A stretch of DNA of 43,842 bases from Lachnospiraceae bacterium UBA7199 (GCA_002490775.1 DKUR01000042.1:1-43842), one strand, 5' to 3'. Counted from the first letter of the stretch, positions 16,883 to 25,415 are shown. The notes: a model not told the origin generated them from the sequence alone. Translations and numbers: made by a program.

Positions 16883-17614
16883 ATGAAACACATATATGAT
16901 TGTACATTGCTGGTGGTAGATGATAACAAAGAGCTTTGCCGGATGATAGAAGGGATTCTTCGGCGGGAAGGGTTTTGCAATATAGATATGGCTTTTGACG
17001 TAAGGGAGACAGAAGCGTATTTTATGCATAAGGAGCCCCATCTTGTGATTTTGGATATTAATCTGCCGGATGGAGACGGGTTTTCTTTGATGCAGAAAAT
17101 AAGAACGGTTTCGGATGTGCCAGTACTGTTTTTGTCGGCTAGAGATGAAGATAGTGACCGGCTGTTTGGACTGGGCCTCGGCGCAGATGACTATATGGTA
17201 AAGCCTTTTCTGCCCAAAGAGCTTACTTTACGTGTCAGTGCAATTTTAAAAAGAACTTATTGTTCAAGGAAGGCGGAAGAAAAAGAGACGGAAGAATTTT
17301 TTCTGGGAGACTGCCGGGTAAGCTTTAAAAGCGGAACTGTAAAATGGGAAAAAAGAAGAGAAGAAATTTCGGAAATTTCCGAAATTTCTTTGACTGCAAA
17401 GGAACTCTTGATTTTAAAAAAATTGTGGGAAAACAAAGGAAATATCGTCACCTTTGACCAATTGTGCCAGGCAGTGTGGGAGGATAATTATTTTGGATAT
17501 GAAAATACAATCATGGTGCATATCAGAAGGCTCAGAGAGAAAATAGAAGAAAATCCTTCAAAGCCTAAAGCACTTTTAACTGTGCGGGGGCTGGGATACA
17601 AATTGGTGCAATAA
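16883..17614 (+). CDS. OmpR-family response regulator of the peptide-resistance transporter
   Basis: Receiver domain (about 8-120) with the acidic pair VVDDN, phospho-acceptor D58 in VILDINLPDGDG, and the lysine in MVKPF. A winged-helix DNA-binding domain follows (LTAKELLILKKLWENKG...VHIRRLREKIE...TVRGLGYKLVQ). A short internal repeat of EISEIS residues (near 162-171) lengthens the linker. ATG 16883 has GGAGG upstream (16873-16877); an upstream TTG at 16868 would overlap it. The kinase gene starts 12 bases later. It probably activates the divergent transporter in response to peptide antibiotics, as NisR, BceR or CprR do. Confidence 0.93.
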   Translation: MKHIYDCTLLVVDDNKELCRMIEGILRREGFCNIDMAFDVRETEAYFMHKEPHLVILDINLPDGDGFSLMQKIRTVSDVPVLFLSARDEDSDRLFGLGLGADDYMVKPFLPKELTLRVSAILKRTYCSRKAEEKETEEFFLGDCRVSFKSGTVKWEKRREEISEISEISLTAKELLILKKLWENKGNIVTFDQLCQAVWEDNYFGYENTIMVHIRRLREKIEENPSKPKALLTVRGLGYKLVQ

Positions 17615-17626
17615 GGTGGGGAAGCT

Positions 17627-19042
17627 ATGAAAGATTTATTGAAAATATATGGAAAATATGTGGTTTTTACATGGGGGATTATTTTGCTGTTGCTGCTGGC
17701 CAATCTTGGTATTTTCTTTTGGATTATCAAGGATCTGTGTATGATTGAGCATCCGCTTTCCGACCGTGGAATCAACAAACTGGAATATATGGGGCTGGAA
17801 GAGATAAATGGGGAATTGAGGCTGAATCAGGAAGGGGAAGAATATCTTACAGAAGGCGGATTTCTTTTCTTGATGGTTTTAAATGACAGTGGAGACCTGC
17901 GTTATGGATGGAATCTGCCGGAAGGCTTTAAAGACCATTATACAATTGGAGAGGTCGCAGCGTTCAGCAGATGGTATTTGAATGATTATCCGGTCAGGGT
18001 ATTAAATACAGAAAAAGGGCTTTTAGTAGCAGGAGGAGAAAAGGGCAGTGTTTGGAAGTATCCAATAGAGTTTCCAGAGGAATTCATGCGTAATATTGGA
18101 AAATACTTTAGAATTGTGCTAGGAATAAATTTTCTGGCGGTGATTTGTACAGTTTTATTTTTGGGTTTTCGATATTATAAATCCCTGCTGCCGCTTACCG
18201 AAGGAATCTTTGCCCTGTCATCCAATCAGAGGGTAGAACTTTCTGAAAAAGGAGTAACTTCTCGGCTTGCAGCGCAGGTCAATCATACTTCTGATCTTTT
18301 AGAACAGCAGAGAAAAGCATTAAGTAAGAGGGATGAGGCACGGACAGAATGGATTGCAGGCGTTTCCCATGACATACGAACGCCTCTTTCTGTTATTGTA
18401 GGATATGCGGATGAACTGGAAAACAGAAAGGACTTATGCAAAGAAGACAGAGACCGGGCAGCAGTCATTAAAACCCAAAGTCTTAAGATCAAACAGTTGA
18501 TAGAAGATTTAAATTTAACCTCAAAGCTGGAATATAACATGCAGCCTTTGAGAATAGCGAATTTTTATCCGGCAGAGCTTTTAAGGAGGCTGGCAGCAGA
18601 AAAAATCAATGAGGGGCTGAAAGAAGAATATGAACTGATTCTTGAAATAGATGACAGCTTGGAGGGTATAACGATGAAGGGGGATGAAAAACTGATTGCA
18701 AGAGCGGTTGGAAATTTATTAAATAACAGCATTCTGCATAATCCAAAAGGCTGTCATATTGTGATTACGGGCAGCAAAGAAGAAAACAAATGTATTTTGC
18801 AGGTATCAGATGATGGATGTGGAATTTCAAGGGAAGTAATAGAGCTTCTTGAACGGGATGGTGGGTTTGACAAATCCTTTGAAGAAATGATGGAAGACGC
18901 AGATAAAAGGACTGCGTCTCGGAAGAAAAAACCACATGTTATGGGGCTTAGAATTGTTAAGCAGATTGCATTAGCCCATAAGGGCAGTTGTCAAATTAAA
19001 GAGGAAGGACATACCGTACAGCTTGCCCTTCCCCTTGCGTAG
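17627..19042 (+). CDS. Membrane sensor histidine kinase (NisK/CprK-like)
   Basis: Two membrane helices (about residues 10-32 and 160-182) flank an extracytoplasmic loop of about 125 residues. The H-box is GVSHDIRTPLS with H248; the N-box is AVGNLLNNSILHN, and DDGCGIS and MGLRIVKQIALAHKG form the G-boxes. These are complete, so it should be an active kinase. The loop size suits direct sensing of peptides, rather than the loop-free BceS type that senses through its transporter. A good ribosome site (AAGGTGGGGAAGCT) precedes ATG 17627. It is the last gene of the RR-HK pair; no obvious terminator hairpin follows. Confidence 0.93.
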   Translation: MKDLLKIYGKYVVFTWGIILLLLLANLGIFFWIIKDLCMIEHPLSDRGINKLEYMGLEEINGELRLNQEGEEYLTEGGFLFLMVLNDSGDLRYGWNLPEGFKDHYTIGEVAAFSRWYLNDYPVRVLNTEKGLLVAGGEKGSVWKYPIEFPEEFMRNIGKYFRIVLGINFLAVICTVLFLGFRYYKSLLPLTEGIFALSSNQRVELSEKGVTSRLAAQVNHTSDLLEQQRKALSKRDEARTEWIAGVSHDIRTPLSVIVGYADELENRKDLCKEDRDRAAVIKTQSLKIKQLIEDLNLTSKLEYNMQPLRIANFYPAELLRRLAAEKINEGLKEEYELILEIDDSLEGITMKGDEKLIARAVGNLLNNSILHNPKGCHIVITGSKEENKCILQVSDDGCGISREVIELLERDGGFDKSFEEMMEDADKRTASRKKKPHVMGLRIVKQIALAHKGSCQIKEEGHTVQLALPLA

Positions 19043-19124
19043 GGTGAGGTTTTTTGATATTCATGATTTATGAAATATAAAAGATAGGGCTATTATTTAA
19101 TCATTAGATGTTGCAATTCATTGA

Positions 19125-19133
19125 TGTTATAAT
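19125..19133 (+). promoter_or_regulatory. Extended minus-10 promoter candidate for the GAF-like/HEPN operon
   Basis: TGTTATAAT (19125-19133) is a perfect extended minus-10. The minus-35 at 17 bases (TAGATG) is poor. It would leave a leader of about 180 bases that contains the inverted repeat CCCATATG/CATATGGG just before the coding start. Confidence 0.4.
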
Positions 19134-19320
19134 ATATAATTATTATATTATAAACTTATAAAACAATAAAACAATTATGGAAGAAAATTAGTTTTTGGCG
19201 AACAATTGATTTTCGTAGTGGCAGACAGAAGGGATCAGGTTGGAAGAAATTTTCAACCTTATGTATATGAGCCTATTCCCATATGGAAAAAGCTCATATG
19301 GGAAAGGTATGGGAATACAA

Positions 19321-20172
19321 ATGAAAAATCTTTTATGGAGAAATCTTATTATAAAGACTGTTATTTTAGCACTACTACCTGTAATTATTGGTATTTTTGG
19401 GAGCATTGCTGTCTCAACGCTTTCTTTGAAATGGTGCATTATAACGGGTATTATGATTTTATTGTATACTTTATATCTAATAGGTAATTGTTTCTATGAA
19501 CGGAAACAAAAAAAGCATGAAAGCTGGCATGATGCAATTACAAATTTGTGCAGAGAAGATTGTACCCTTGTTAAAGCTTATGCAGATTCTATTTATAAAT
19601 TGGTTAATTCTAAAATCGGACATGCTGAAATAAGCAACTGGTCAATTGTCAAAAACCATTGCGATGCTATTTGTAAAATTGTGTATAATTTTATTCAGAG
19701 TACGGCGTTGAAGGGAAATGAATTTTCGGTAAGTGTATTTTTTAGGAGAACACTAGGGGGAGAAAATCAGTATATTATGCTGTCCCGAACGTCATACGAC
19801 AATCACAATCCTGCTTCCTATAATGTATTTCGAACAGAAGAAGAGGTAAAATCATACTATTATAAAAGATTGTTTGATGAGGCTATAACAAGGCCGGCAA
19901 TATTAAGTGGGAAAGAGGCGATTAGGGCAGTCTTTTATAATTGTGATGGTGTTGACTATTCACAATATATAGGAATTCCTGTTGCATGTCTGGGAAATAA
20001 AATGATTGCTATTTTGCAAATAGTATCTTACAACAATTCTCTGATAGCAAAGAATAAAGAGGAAATTCAAAAACTGGTGGATGATTATTTATGGGGGTAT
20101 GCTAACCTTGTTCTTCTTGCTGATAAAGTGGAAAATGCAGTCAGCTGTTTTTCAAATGGGAGTAAACAATGA
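19321..20172 (+). CDS. Two-TM membrane protein with GAF-like sensor domain, partner of an Abi/HEPN protein
   Basis: From ATG 19321 the protein has 283 residues: two membrane helices (about 9-31 and 36-56) and a cytosolic part of about 220 residues. The last 110 residues resemble a GAF fold (YSQYIGIPVACLGNKMIAILQIVSYNN, then a long helix with LVDDYLWGYANLVLLADKVE). No catalytic motif is visible. Longer in-frame starts (TTG 19240, ATG 19261, ATG 19309) exist; 19321 is chosen because the hydrophobic helix follows directly. Its stop overlaps the next start as ATGA, so the pair is translationally coupled. The region is AT-rich relative to its neighbours, suggesting acquisition. I infer a membrane sensor that controls the HEPN partner; the GAF call is by eye. 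Confidence 0.65.
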   Translation: MKNLLWRNLIIKTVILALLPVIIGIFGSIAVSTLSLKWCIITGIMILLYTLYLIGNCFYERKQKKHESWHDAITNLCREDCTLVKAYADSIYKLVNSKIGHAEISNWSIVKNHCDAICKIVYNFIQSTALKGNEFSVSVFFRRTLGGENQYIMLSRTSYDNHNPASYNVFRTEEEVKSYYYKRLFDEAITRPAILSGKEAIRAVFYNCDGVDYSQYIGIPVACLGNKMIAILQIVSYNNSLIAKNKEEIQKLVDDYLWGYANLVLLADKVENAVSCFSNGSKQ

Positions 20173-21080
20173 ATTACATATCAGAAATGAAAAAGAAACA
20201 AATAAATTTTAATAGAATAGATGAACAAACAGCTGAGGATATTATGAAAAACGAATATTCTTTTTATCAATTGATGGAATATTCACAGCTTTTTGATCAA
20301 TATGTCAGTACTGAGAAAAAAGGACAATTTATTCGGCTGGACTTTGCTCAAATATATTATTTAGCCATAATTGATGAACAATTACGTCATGTAATTCTGC
20401 GGCAATGTCTTGAACTAGAAAAATATTTCAAATTACAGATAACTAATTATTTTAATGGAAGAAACGAGTTAATATCTGTTATTCTGCAGGATTACATGAT
20501 ACAAGATAAGGAATATCTTTCTGAAACATATAAAGAATCTAAAAACGACATTATTCGTGAAAAATATACCGCCTTAAAATTTGATGAGCTTAATTTAGTA
20601 CAATTTCTGGATGTTATTCAATTTGGGACATTAGAGCGCTTTTGGATTTTTTGCTACGATAGATGTATAACCTCATCTAGGGAGGAATTAATTACATTGC
20701 GCGAATGTTTTATATCTACAAGATATTTGCGCAATGCCGCTGCACACAACAATACTATACTCAGTAATTTGCCTAAAAAAGCAAAGGCAGAGCAGAATTA
20801 TACTTCCTCACAACATGTATTAAATTATTTGAAACAGTCAGGGATTGGACAAAAAACCCTGGCTACCAATATGTCAAAACAAATTGTCAAAGATTTTTGT
20901 AACTTTTTATATTTGTGCAAAGAAACAGAATCCTCAACAATTTTGCAAAAAAATGATGAGGATTGGAGCCAATTCTTTAGTGATACATATAATAATTATG
21001 CAGATATATTGAAATCCAATGAGTTGTTAAGTTCAGTATATCGATTTACACGAAAGGTTCAATCATTACTTCTACATTAG
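20169..21080 (+). CDS. Abi_2 (AbiD/AbiF-like) HEPN-domain protein, candidate abortive-infection RNase
   Basis: A 303-residue Abi_2-like protein. The N-terminal region has the family pattern DEQLRHVILRQCLELEKYFKLQITNYF (about 69-95), and the HEPN signature R-x4-H is present as R188-NAAA-H193 in RYLRNAAAHNN. HEPN proteins of this group are metal-independent RNases in abortive infection and toxin systems. It is coupled by a four-base overlap to the upstream membrane/GAF-like protein and followed by a strong terminator, so the two form a closed unit. Base composition is low (16 G/C of 60 at 20221-20280). The expected action is RNA cleavage and growth arrest when the partner senses infection; this function is inferred. 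Confidence 0.82.
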   Translation: MNYISEMKKKQINFNRIDEQTAEDIMKNEYSFYQLMEYSQLFDQYVSTEKKGQFIRLDFAQIYYLAIIDEQLRHVILRQCLELEKYFKLQITNYFNGRNELISVILQDYMIQDKEYLSETYKESKNDIIREKYTALKFDELNLVQFLDVIQFGTLERFWIFCYDRCITSSREELITLRECFISTRYLRNAAAHNNTILSNLPKKAKAEQNYTSSQHVLNYLKQSGIGQKTLATNMSKQIVKDFCNFLYLCKETESSTILQKNDEDWSQFFSDTYNNYADILKSNELLSSVYRFTRKVQSLLLH

Positions 21081-21192
21081 CACTATGGTGGTAATGTATA
21101 GAGATATTTCCCCAAATTATCGAAAAAAATGGTTGCATTTATTTCTTAATTGTGGTATTCTTTTTATGTTGCGTGAGAAACATTGTTTCTAT

Positions 21193-21221
21193 GAGCCGGT
21201 GCCTGCACTGGTTCTTTTTTT
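21193..21221 (+). terminator. Terminator of the GAF-like/HEPN operon
   Basis: GAGCCGGTGC pairs with GCACTGGTTC (two G-T pairs) and is followed by a run of seven T, about 110 bases after the stop codon. Confidence 0.8.
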
Positions 21222-21254
21222 ATGGGGAATTTTGCTGTTGGCGAATTTTTGAAT

Positions 21255-21278
21255 AAAAAAGTCCACTGAAAAGTGGGC
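21255..21278 (-). terminator. Minus-strand terminator downstream of the HlyIII gene
   Basis: On the minus strand GCCCACT (21278-21272) and AGTGGAC (21267-21261) form a seven-pair stem with one G-T around TTTC, followed by six T (21260-21255). Confidence 0.65.
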
Positions 21279-21371
21279 AAAAAATAAATAACGTTGGTTT
21301 TGAGGGGATAAAAAACTTCAATGCTAGCTTTGTCAGCAAATAAGTTATCTTTGTTAAAAATATAAATTTCA

Positions 21372-21411
21372 GACACTTCAACTGCCATAAGAGGGTGAAA
21401 GCTGAAGTGTC
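21372..21411 (-). other. Inverted repeat just after the HlyIII gene
   Basis: GACACTTCA (21372-21380) and TGAAGTGTC (21403-21411) are perfectly complementary across 22 bases and start 11 bases after the minus-strand stop. A T-rich stretch follows on the minus strand, so it may be a first, weaker terminator. Confidence 0.5.
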
Positions 21412-21421
21412 GAAAGTATTT

Positions 21422-22072
21422 TTATGCCACATAAAGATACATAAAGATAAAGTGGCAGATGCTGCCTCCCATAACAAAAAGGTGGAAAATTTCATGAGAA
21501 CCGAAAAATTCATGTTTTGCATTAAATAGGGGAAGCTTTAAGGCATATACAACACCGCCTATAGTGTAAATGATTCCGCCTGCCAAAAGCCAGCCGAAGG
21601 CAGCGTGGGGGAGAATACTCCATAAAGGCCCGAATACTGCCACACATACCCAGCCCATTGCAATGTAAATCACAGAGGAAAACCATTTAGGGCAGGTGAT
21701 CCAAAAGGCTTTCAGAACCATACCGAAAATTGCAATTCCCCATACAACTGCAAGCAGAGTGTAGCCTAATGTTCCGCCTAAAACAATCAGGCATACCGGT
21801 GTATAGGAGCCTGCAATCAGTACAAAGATCATCATATGATCCAGCTTGCGGAAAGCCCGCAGAACTTTGCCGCCAATGTTCAGCGAGTGATAAGTGGCGC
21901 TTGCCCCATATAAAAGAATCATGCTGATACAGAAAATGCTAAGCGCTATCAAAGTGTTTTTGCCGGATGAGATACCGGCCTTTATGAGTAAAGGTGTAGC
22001 AGCAAAAACAGCCATCATCATACCGATAAAGTGAGTAAGTGCACTTCCCGGCTCACGTATTGTAATTTGCAT
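21422..22072 (-). CDS. HlyIII/TrhA (PAQR) family membrane protein
   Basis: A 216-residue seven-helix protein with the family's conserved residues: GSALTHFIG near the start, SATYHSL, FRKLDHMMIFVLIAGSYTP, and HEIFHLFVMGGSICHFI at the end, giving the histidines and aspartate of the metal site. Members were first called hemolysin III; a TrhA homologue in Bacillus has been linked to membrane fluidity and energetics, so lysis is not implied. AAGGAGG sits before ATG 22072. A predicted promoter and palindrome lie upstream, and the gene stands alone. Confidence 0.93.
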   Translation of the reverse strand: MQITIREPGSALTHFIGMMMAVFAATPLLIKAGISSGKNTLIALSIFCISMILLYGASATYHSLNIGGKVLRAFRKLDHMMIFVLIAGSYTPVCLIVLGGTLGYTLLAVVWGIAIFGMVLKAFWITCPKWFSSVIYIAMGWVCVAVFGPLWSILPHAAFGWLLAGGIIYTIGGVVYALKLPLFNAKHEFFGSHEIFHLFVMGGSICHFIFMYLYVA

Positions 22073-22093
22073 AGAAAAACCTCCTTTTATAGC

Positions 22094-22110
22094 AACTACA
22101 ACATGTAGTT
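22094..22110. promoter_or_regulatory. Palindrome in the HlyIII gene leader
   Basis: AACTACA and TGTAGTT flank three bases (ACA). The half-site TACA/TGTA resembles BlaI/MecI-type operators, whose usual form is TACA-N2-TGTA. It lies between the predicted promoter and the ribosome site on the minus strand. Confidence 0.45.
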
Positions 22111-22136
22111 TTTAAAACTATGTTAAATATATTATG

Positions 22137-22165
22137 ATACTACTACATATTATTTCCAGTGTCAA
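22137..22165 (-). promoter_or_regulatory. Sigma-A promoter for the HlyIII gene
   Basis: On the minus strand TTGACA (22165-22160), 17 bases and TAGTAT (22142-22137). The spacer holds a second CTACATA-like half-site. Confidence 0.6.
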
Positions 22166-22243
22166 ATGATTTATTCTATATTTATTTCATATCAAAAATA
22201 ATATAAAATGGAAATAAACATAGATGAACAAGGAGGAAAACGA

Positions 22244-24388
22244 TTGAAAAAAATAGTTTTTTTCTTTATTTTAATATTATCCCTTACAGCCTGCAGAAAT
22301 AATACAGAAAATATGCAGGCTGATTCAACATCAGAAGAAGATCAAATGCAGACAACATGGTATTACAGGGAAGAGCAGTCAGATTATGAAAAAGCAGTAG
22401 TTCCGGTAGAACCGGCAGGAAACTATGGAGAATTACGTGACTACTATGAAATGACAAATGGAGAAATTTATTTTCTTTATCAGGAAGATTTAACAGAAGA
22501 AAAAGACAGTATTTTTCGTGTAAATGGTCCCAGAGAGAATACGAAATATAGGCATACTATTATTTGGTATATTCCAGATGAAAATGCATTTCATACCCTT
22601 GCACTTGAGACAGATTCCAGTAAATTTTTTACTCATATATGTGTTTCGGAAAATGGTACGATTATTTTGTTTGATACTTTTAGGGCCTATGTGTATTTAA
22701 ATGGTGAAGAATACAGTAAAATAGATTTTCCTTCGGATCCAAGAGGTGGCTTTAAATTTCAGGATGCATCCCATTTTATTTGCCAGCCGGCAATGAGATC
22801 TGCCTATATGGTTTTTGATTTAAGTACGGGAGAAAAGACGCAGGATTATATTACAAAGGATTTCCTTCAGGAAGGAGGGCTGAATGGCTGTACTTTTCTG
22901 ACGGAAACATTAAATGGAGAGATTTTAGTTACTGGAAATGGAATTTACGAAAAAGATGGTGAGGAATGGTGTTTAAAAGTTTCCAGTGAGAGAACCAGCA
23001 TAGGATTGGCCAGCTTCTGGCCAAGTAAGGCATGGAAAGAAGGGGAAGACTATTTTATTGTTTCTGAAAATACGTTGTATCATTACTTTTTAGCGGAGAG
23101 AAATATGGAGCAGGAGGAAATTATTTTAACCATTTTCTCAGCTTCGGAAAGTACTTTTTTAAAGGAAGCAGTACTTCAATATCAGATTTTGCATCCTAAT
23201 ATCAGGATGAATTATAAGTTTGCTGCCCATGATGAACCGAAGGATCGTCAGGAAATGGATATTCTTTTAAAGCAGGTGAATGCGGAAATTGTGTCTGAAC
23301 AGGCAGCCGATATTTATATTCTTGACAAGCTGCCTTGGGAAGACTATGTAGAAAAAGGAATTCTACTGAATGTGGAGGAGGCGGTGAAGCCGCTTTTAGG
23401 TACGGGAGCATATTTTGACAAGGTGATTAACGGTTATCATACAGAAAAAGGAACTTTTGTCGTGCCTTTATTTTTTCGTGCAGACTGCTTTGTCTGCAAA
23501 AAGGAAATAAAGCCCTATGTAGAAAGTTTGGCAGCATTCGCCGAATATCTTAAGGAAAACCCAAAAGAAGAGGGTATAGTGGCTTTTTCTTATTATAATA
23601 ATATAAATGGATTTTTTCTTCCTATGCTATATCATTATTATGGAGATGAACTTTATGTGGATAAAAAAGTTACAAGAGAAAGTCTTACTGCCTTTTTAGA
23701 AAATGCGAAGGTAATTTACGACAGAATGGGACAGCAGAAAAGGACGGACGGTGTTTATTATCCCTTAAGGTATAATGAATTTGATAACTATGTGTTGGAC
23801 GAAATGTGGCAGCTTTTAGGATGTGAAAGAGGAAGCGTGTCTTTGTATGTAATAGGGGATAGAAATGTGGTAGCAGTGCCACAGATCTTTCATTATGAAA
23901 ACTATGAGATATTTCCCAGTGGACAGTTTCATCCAGTAATGCTTACAGGAGTGCACAGCCGCAGCCAGCAGCCTAGGGAAGCAGAGGATTTTTTACAGTT
24001 TTTAGTTTCTTATACAGGAAAATACAGTGAGAAAGAACGTTGGGCATGTAATAACATTGGTATTCCGGTAAGCAAATATACGCCGCAGGTATGGATGGAA
24101 AGATGGCATCAGCAGAATATAGAGAAGTTTGAGCAGGGGTTTTATTACGATCGAAATTATGGGGAAAATTATCCTGTTTATCTGCCGGAAAGCGGGGATG
24201 GCGAACGTTTGATTCAAATACTGGATCAGGCATCTGTGCCGAGGGGATATGCCAGTTCCTTGACAGATTCGGTTTATGGTATTTTGGTACAGGGGATAGA
24301 CGGATATTTTGAAGGGGAGAAAACACTGGAAAAAACAGTGGATGAACTGTATAGCAGGATAAGCATTAAGCAAAGTGAGGAGGAATAG
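22244..24388 (+). CDS. Large extracellular solute-binding lipoprotein (orphan)
   Basis: A lipoprotein signal is clear: KKIVFFFILILSLTAC, with the lipidated cysteine shortly after the hydrophobic stretch. The start is probably TTG 22244, seven bases after AGGAGG (22231-22236); the in-frame ATG 22208 lies before that site. Residues up to about 280 form a beta-rich region without a recognised name. From EEIILTIFSASES onward (about 290-700) the pattern is a family 1 solute-binding protein, with QYQILHPNIRMNY, ADIYILDKLPWEDYVEKGILL and VVPLFFRADCFVCKK. No permease or ATPase gene is adjacent, so it either uses a remote transporter or works as a sensor. Substrate unknown. Confidence 0.8.
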   Translation: MKKIVFFFILILSLTACRNNTENMQADSTSEEDQMQTTWYYREEQSDYEKAVVPVEPAGNYGELRDYYEMTNGEIYFLYQEDLTEEKDSIFRVNGPRENTKYRHTIIWYIPDENAFHTLALETDSSKFFTHICVSENGTIILFDTFRAYVYLNGEEYSKIDFPSDPRGGFKFQDASHFICQPAMRSAYMVFDLSTGEKTQDYITKDFLQEGGLNGCTFLTETLNGEILVTGNGIYEKDGEEWCLKVSSERTSIGLASFWPSKAWKEGEDYFIVSENTLYHYFLAERNMEQEEIILTIFSASESTFLKEAVLQYQILHPNIRMNYKFAAHDEPKDRQEMDILLKQVNAEIVSEQAADIYILDKLPWEDYVEKGILLNVEEAVKPLLGTGAYFDKVINGYHTEKGTFVVPLFFRADCFVCKKEIKPYVESLAAFAEYLKENPKEEGIVAFSYYNNINGFFLPMLYHYYGDELYVDKKVTRESLTAFLENAKVIYDRMGQQKRTDGVYYPLRYNEFDNYVLDEMWQLLGCERGSVSLYVIGDRNVVAVPQIFHYENYEIFPSGQFHPVMLTGVHSRSQQPREAEDFLQFLVSYTGKYSEKERWACNNIGIPVSKYTPQVWMERWHQQNIEKFEQGFYYDRNYGENYPVYLPESGDGERLIQILDQASVPRGYASSLTDSVYGILVQGIDGYFEGEKTLEKTVDELYSRISIKQSEEE

Positions 24389-24412
24389 GCTGATTGAAAA
24401 ATCAAGCCTATT
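24384..24412 (+). terminator. Weak terminator-like hairpin after the solute-binding protein
   Basis: AATAGGCT (24384-24391) pairs with AGCCTATT (24405-24412), with GATT/AATC extending it across a bulge. It overlaps the stop codon and lacks a strong T run. Confidence 0.45.
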
Positions 24413-24481
24413 GTGCTATGCTTTATTTAATAATTTAATTATTGAGGCTGGCAGGACAGTCTTATAAGAAAAGGAGTTTTT

Positions 24482-24895
24482 ATGTGGTTTATATTTGCGC
24501 TATTATCGGCAATTTTTGCAGCACTCACGTCTATACTTGCTAAAGTGGGGATTGAAGGAGTTAATTCAAATTTAGCAACTGCCATTAGAACTGTAGTTGT
24601 GGTGGCAATGGCATGGGGGATGGTATTTTTAACCCACGCACAAAGCGGAATATCGGAGATAAGCAGAAAAAGCTGGCTGTTTCTGATTTTATCAGGTTTG
24701 GCAACAGGCGGATCATGGTTGTGCTACTATAAAGCTTTACAAATTGGAGAAGCATCTAAAGTAGTGCCCATTGATAAACTTAGCGTAGTTATTACACTGG
24801 TTTTGGCCTTTGTGTTTCTGCATGAAGAATTTACGATGAAAGCTCTGATCGGCTGTATTTTGATAGGTGCAGGTACTTTGATTATGGTGATTTAG
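24482..24895 (+). CDS. Single-domain EamA (DMT superfamily) transporter
   Basis: A 137-residue protein with five hydrophobic helices and one EamA unit, ending in the typical EASKVVPIDKLSVVITLVLAFVFLHEEFTMKALIGCILIGAGTLIMV. Most EamA transporters have two copies in about 300 residues; one-domain forms are thought to dimerise like small multidrug transporters. AAAAGGAG precedes ATG 24482. It is convergent with the small minus-strand gene that ends 10 bases later. The substrate cannot be deduced. Confidence 0.9.
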   Translation: MWFIFALLSAIFAALTSILAKVGIEGVNSNLATAIRTVVVVAMAWGMVFLTHAQSGISEISRKSWLFLILSGLATGGSWLCYYKALQIGEASKVVPIDKLSVVITLVLAFVFLHEEFTMKALIGCILIGAGTLIMVI

Positions 24896-24904
24896 CTTGT
24901 GAAC

Positions 24905-25171
24905 TCAGTCCTCTTCGATTACCTGGATCTCAAGATAATCAAATTCAATAGGTTCTATAAAATTGTCCTGTGTAAATCGTGTTTTGGCATGGTGCTGAAA
25001 TTCTGCAACCGTGGCATCCAGCCAGATCGGCTTCCCCAGATCAAATTCATAGCAGATTTCATCCAGAGCCTGAAACACTTTGTGAGTACGGGTGTCTTCT
25101 TTGTCATTGCAGATTACAGTATCCATTAATAAATGATTGTCTTTAAAAATTTTTGCCCATATTCTAAACAT
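24905..25171 (-). CDS. Small conserved-looking hypothetical protein
   Basis: From ATG 25171 it has 88 residues, beginning MFRIWAKIFKDNHLL, with many acidic and aromatic residues, no membrane helix and no cysteine-pair motif. CAGGAG lies 8 bases before this ATG; a longer frame reaching 25228 has no ribosome site. The residue spread looks like a real folded protein (ALDEICYEFDLGKPIWLD). I do not recognise a function. It stands alone between a convergent EamA gene and the divergent alarmone synthetase. Confidence 0.7.
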   Translation of the reverse strand: MFRIWAKIFKDNHLLMDTVICNDKEDTRTHKVFQALDEICYEFDLGKPIWLDATVAEFQHHAKTRFTQDNFIEPIEFDYLEIQVIEED

Positions 25172-25323
25172 TGATAAATCTCCTGAATATATATAAAAAA
25201 ATACATTTTGCAACATTTTTTTTATCATAGCATATAGTGCAAGAAAAAACAGTAATAAATTAACAATAAAACTTAAAAAATAATAAAATAATTGTTAATA
25301 ATATACATTATTATACAGAAGTA

Positions 25324-25332
25324 TGATAAAAT
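25324..25332 (+). promoter_or_regulatory. Extended minus-10 for the alarmone synthetase
   Basis: TGATAAAAT (25324-25332) fits an extended minus-10. The minus-35 at 17 bases is TACATT, which is weak. The leader would be about 75 bases. Confidence 0.4.
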
Positions 25333-25415
25333 AAACATAAAGACAAGGAGAAAAGGTGTATAGATAAAAGTAGATTTGGCATGCATATTATTACATAAGT
25401 AAGGCGGGAATTTTA

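Noticed and set aside
19192..21245. TTGGCGAA on both sides of the GAF-like/HEPN pair, as a possible attachment or target duplication
   Set aside because: Eight bases of identity with no integrase or terminal repeats is too little evidence.
21164..21388. Minus-strand open frame of 74 codons after the HlyIII gene
   Set aside because: It crosses two terminator hairpins and has no ribosome site or family pattern.
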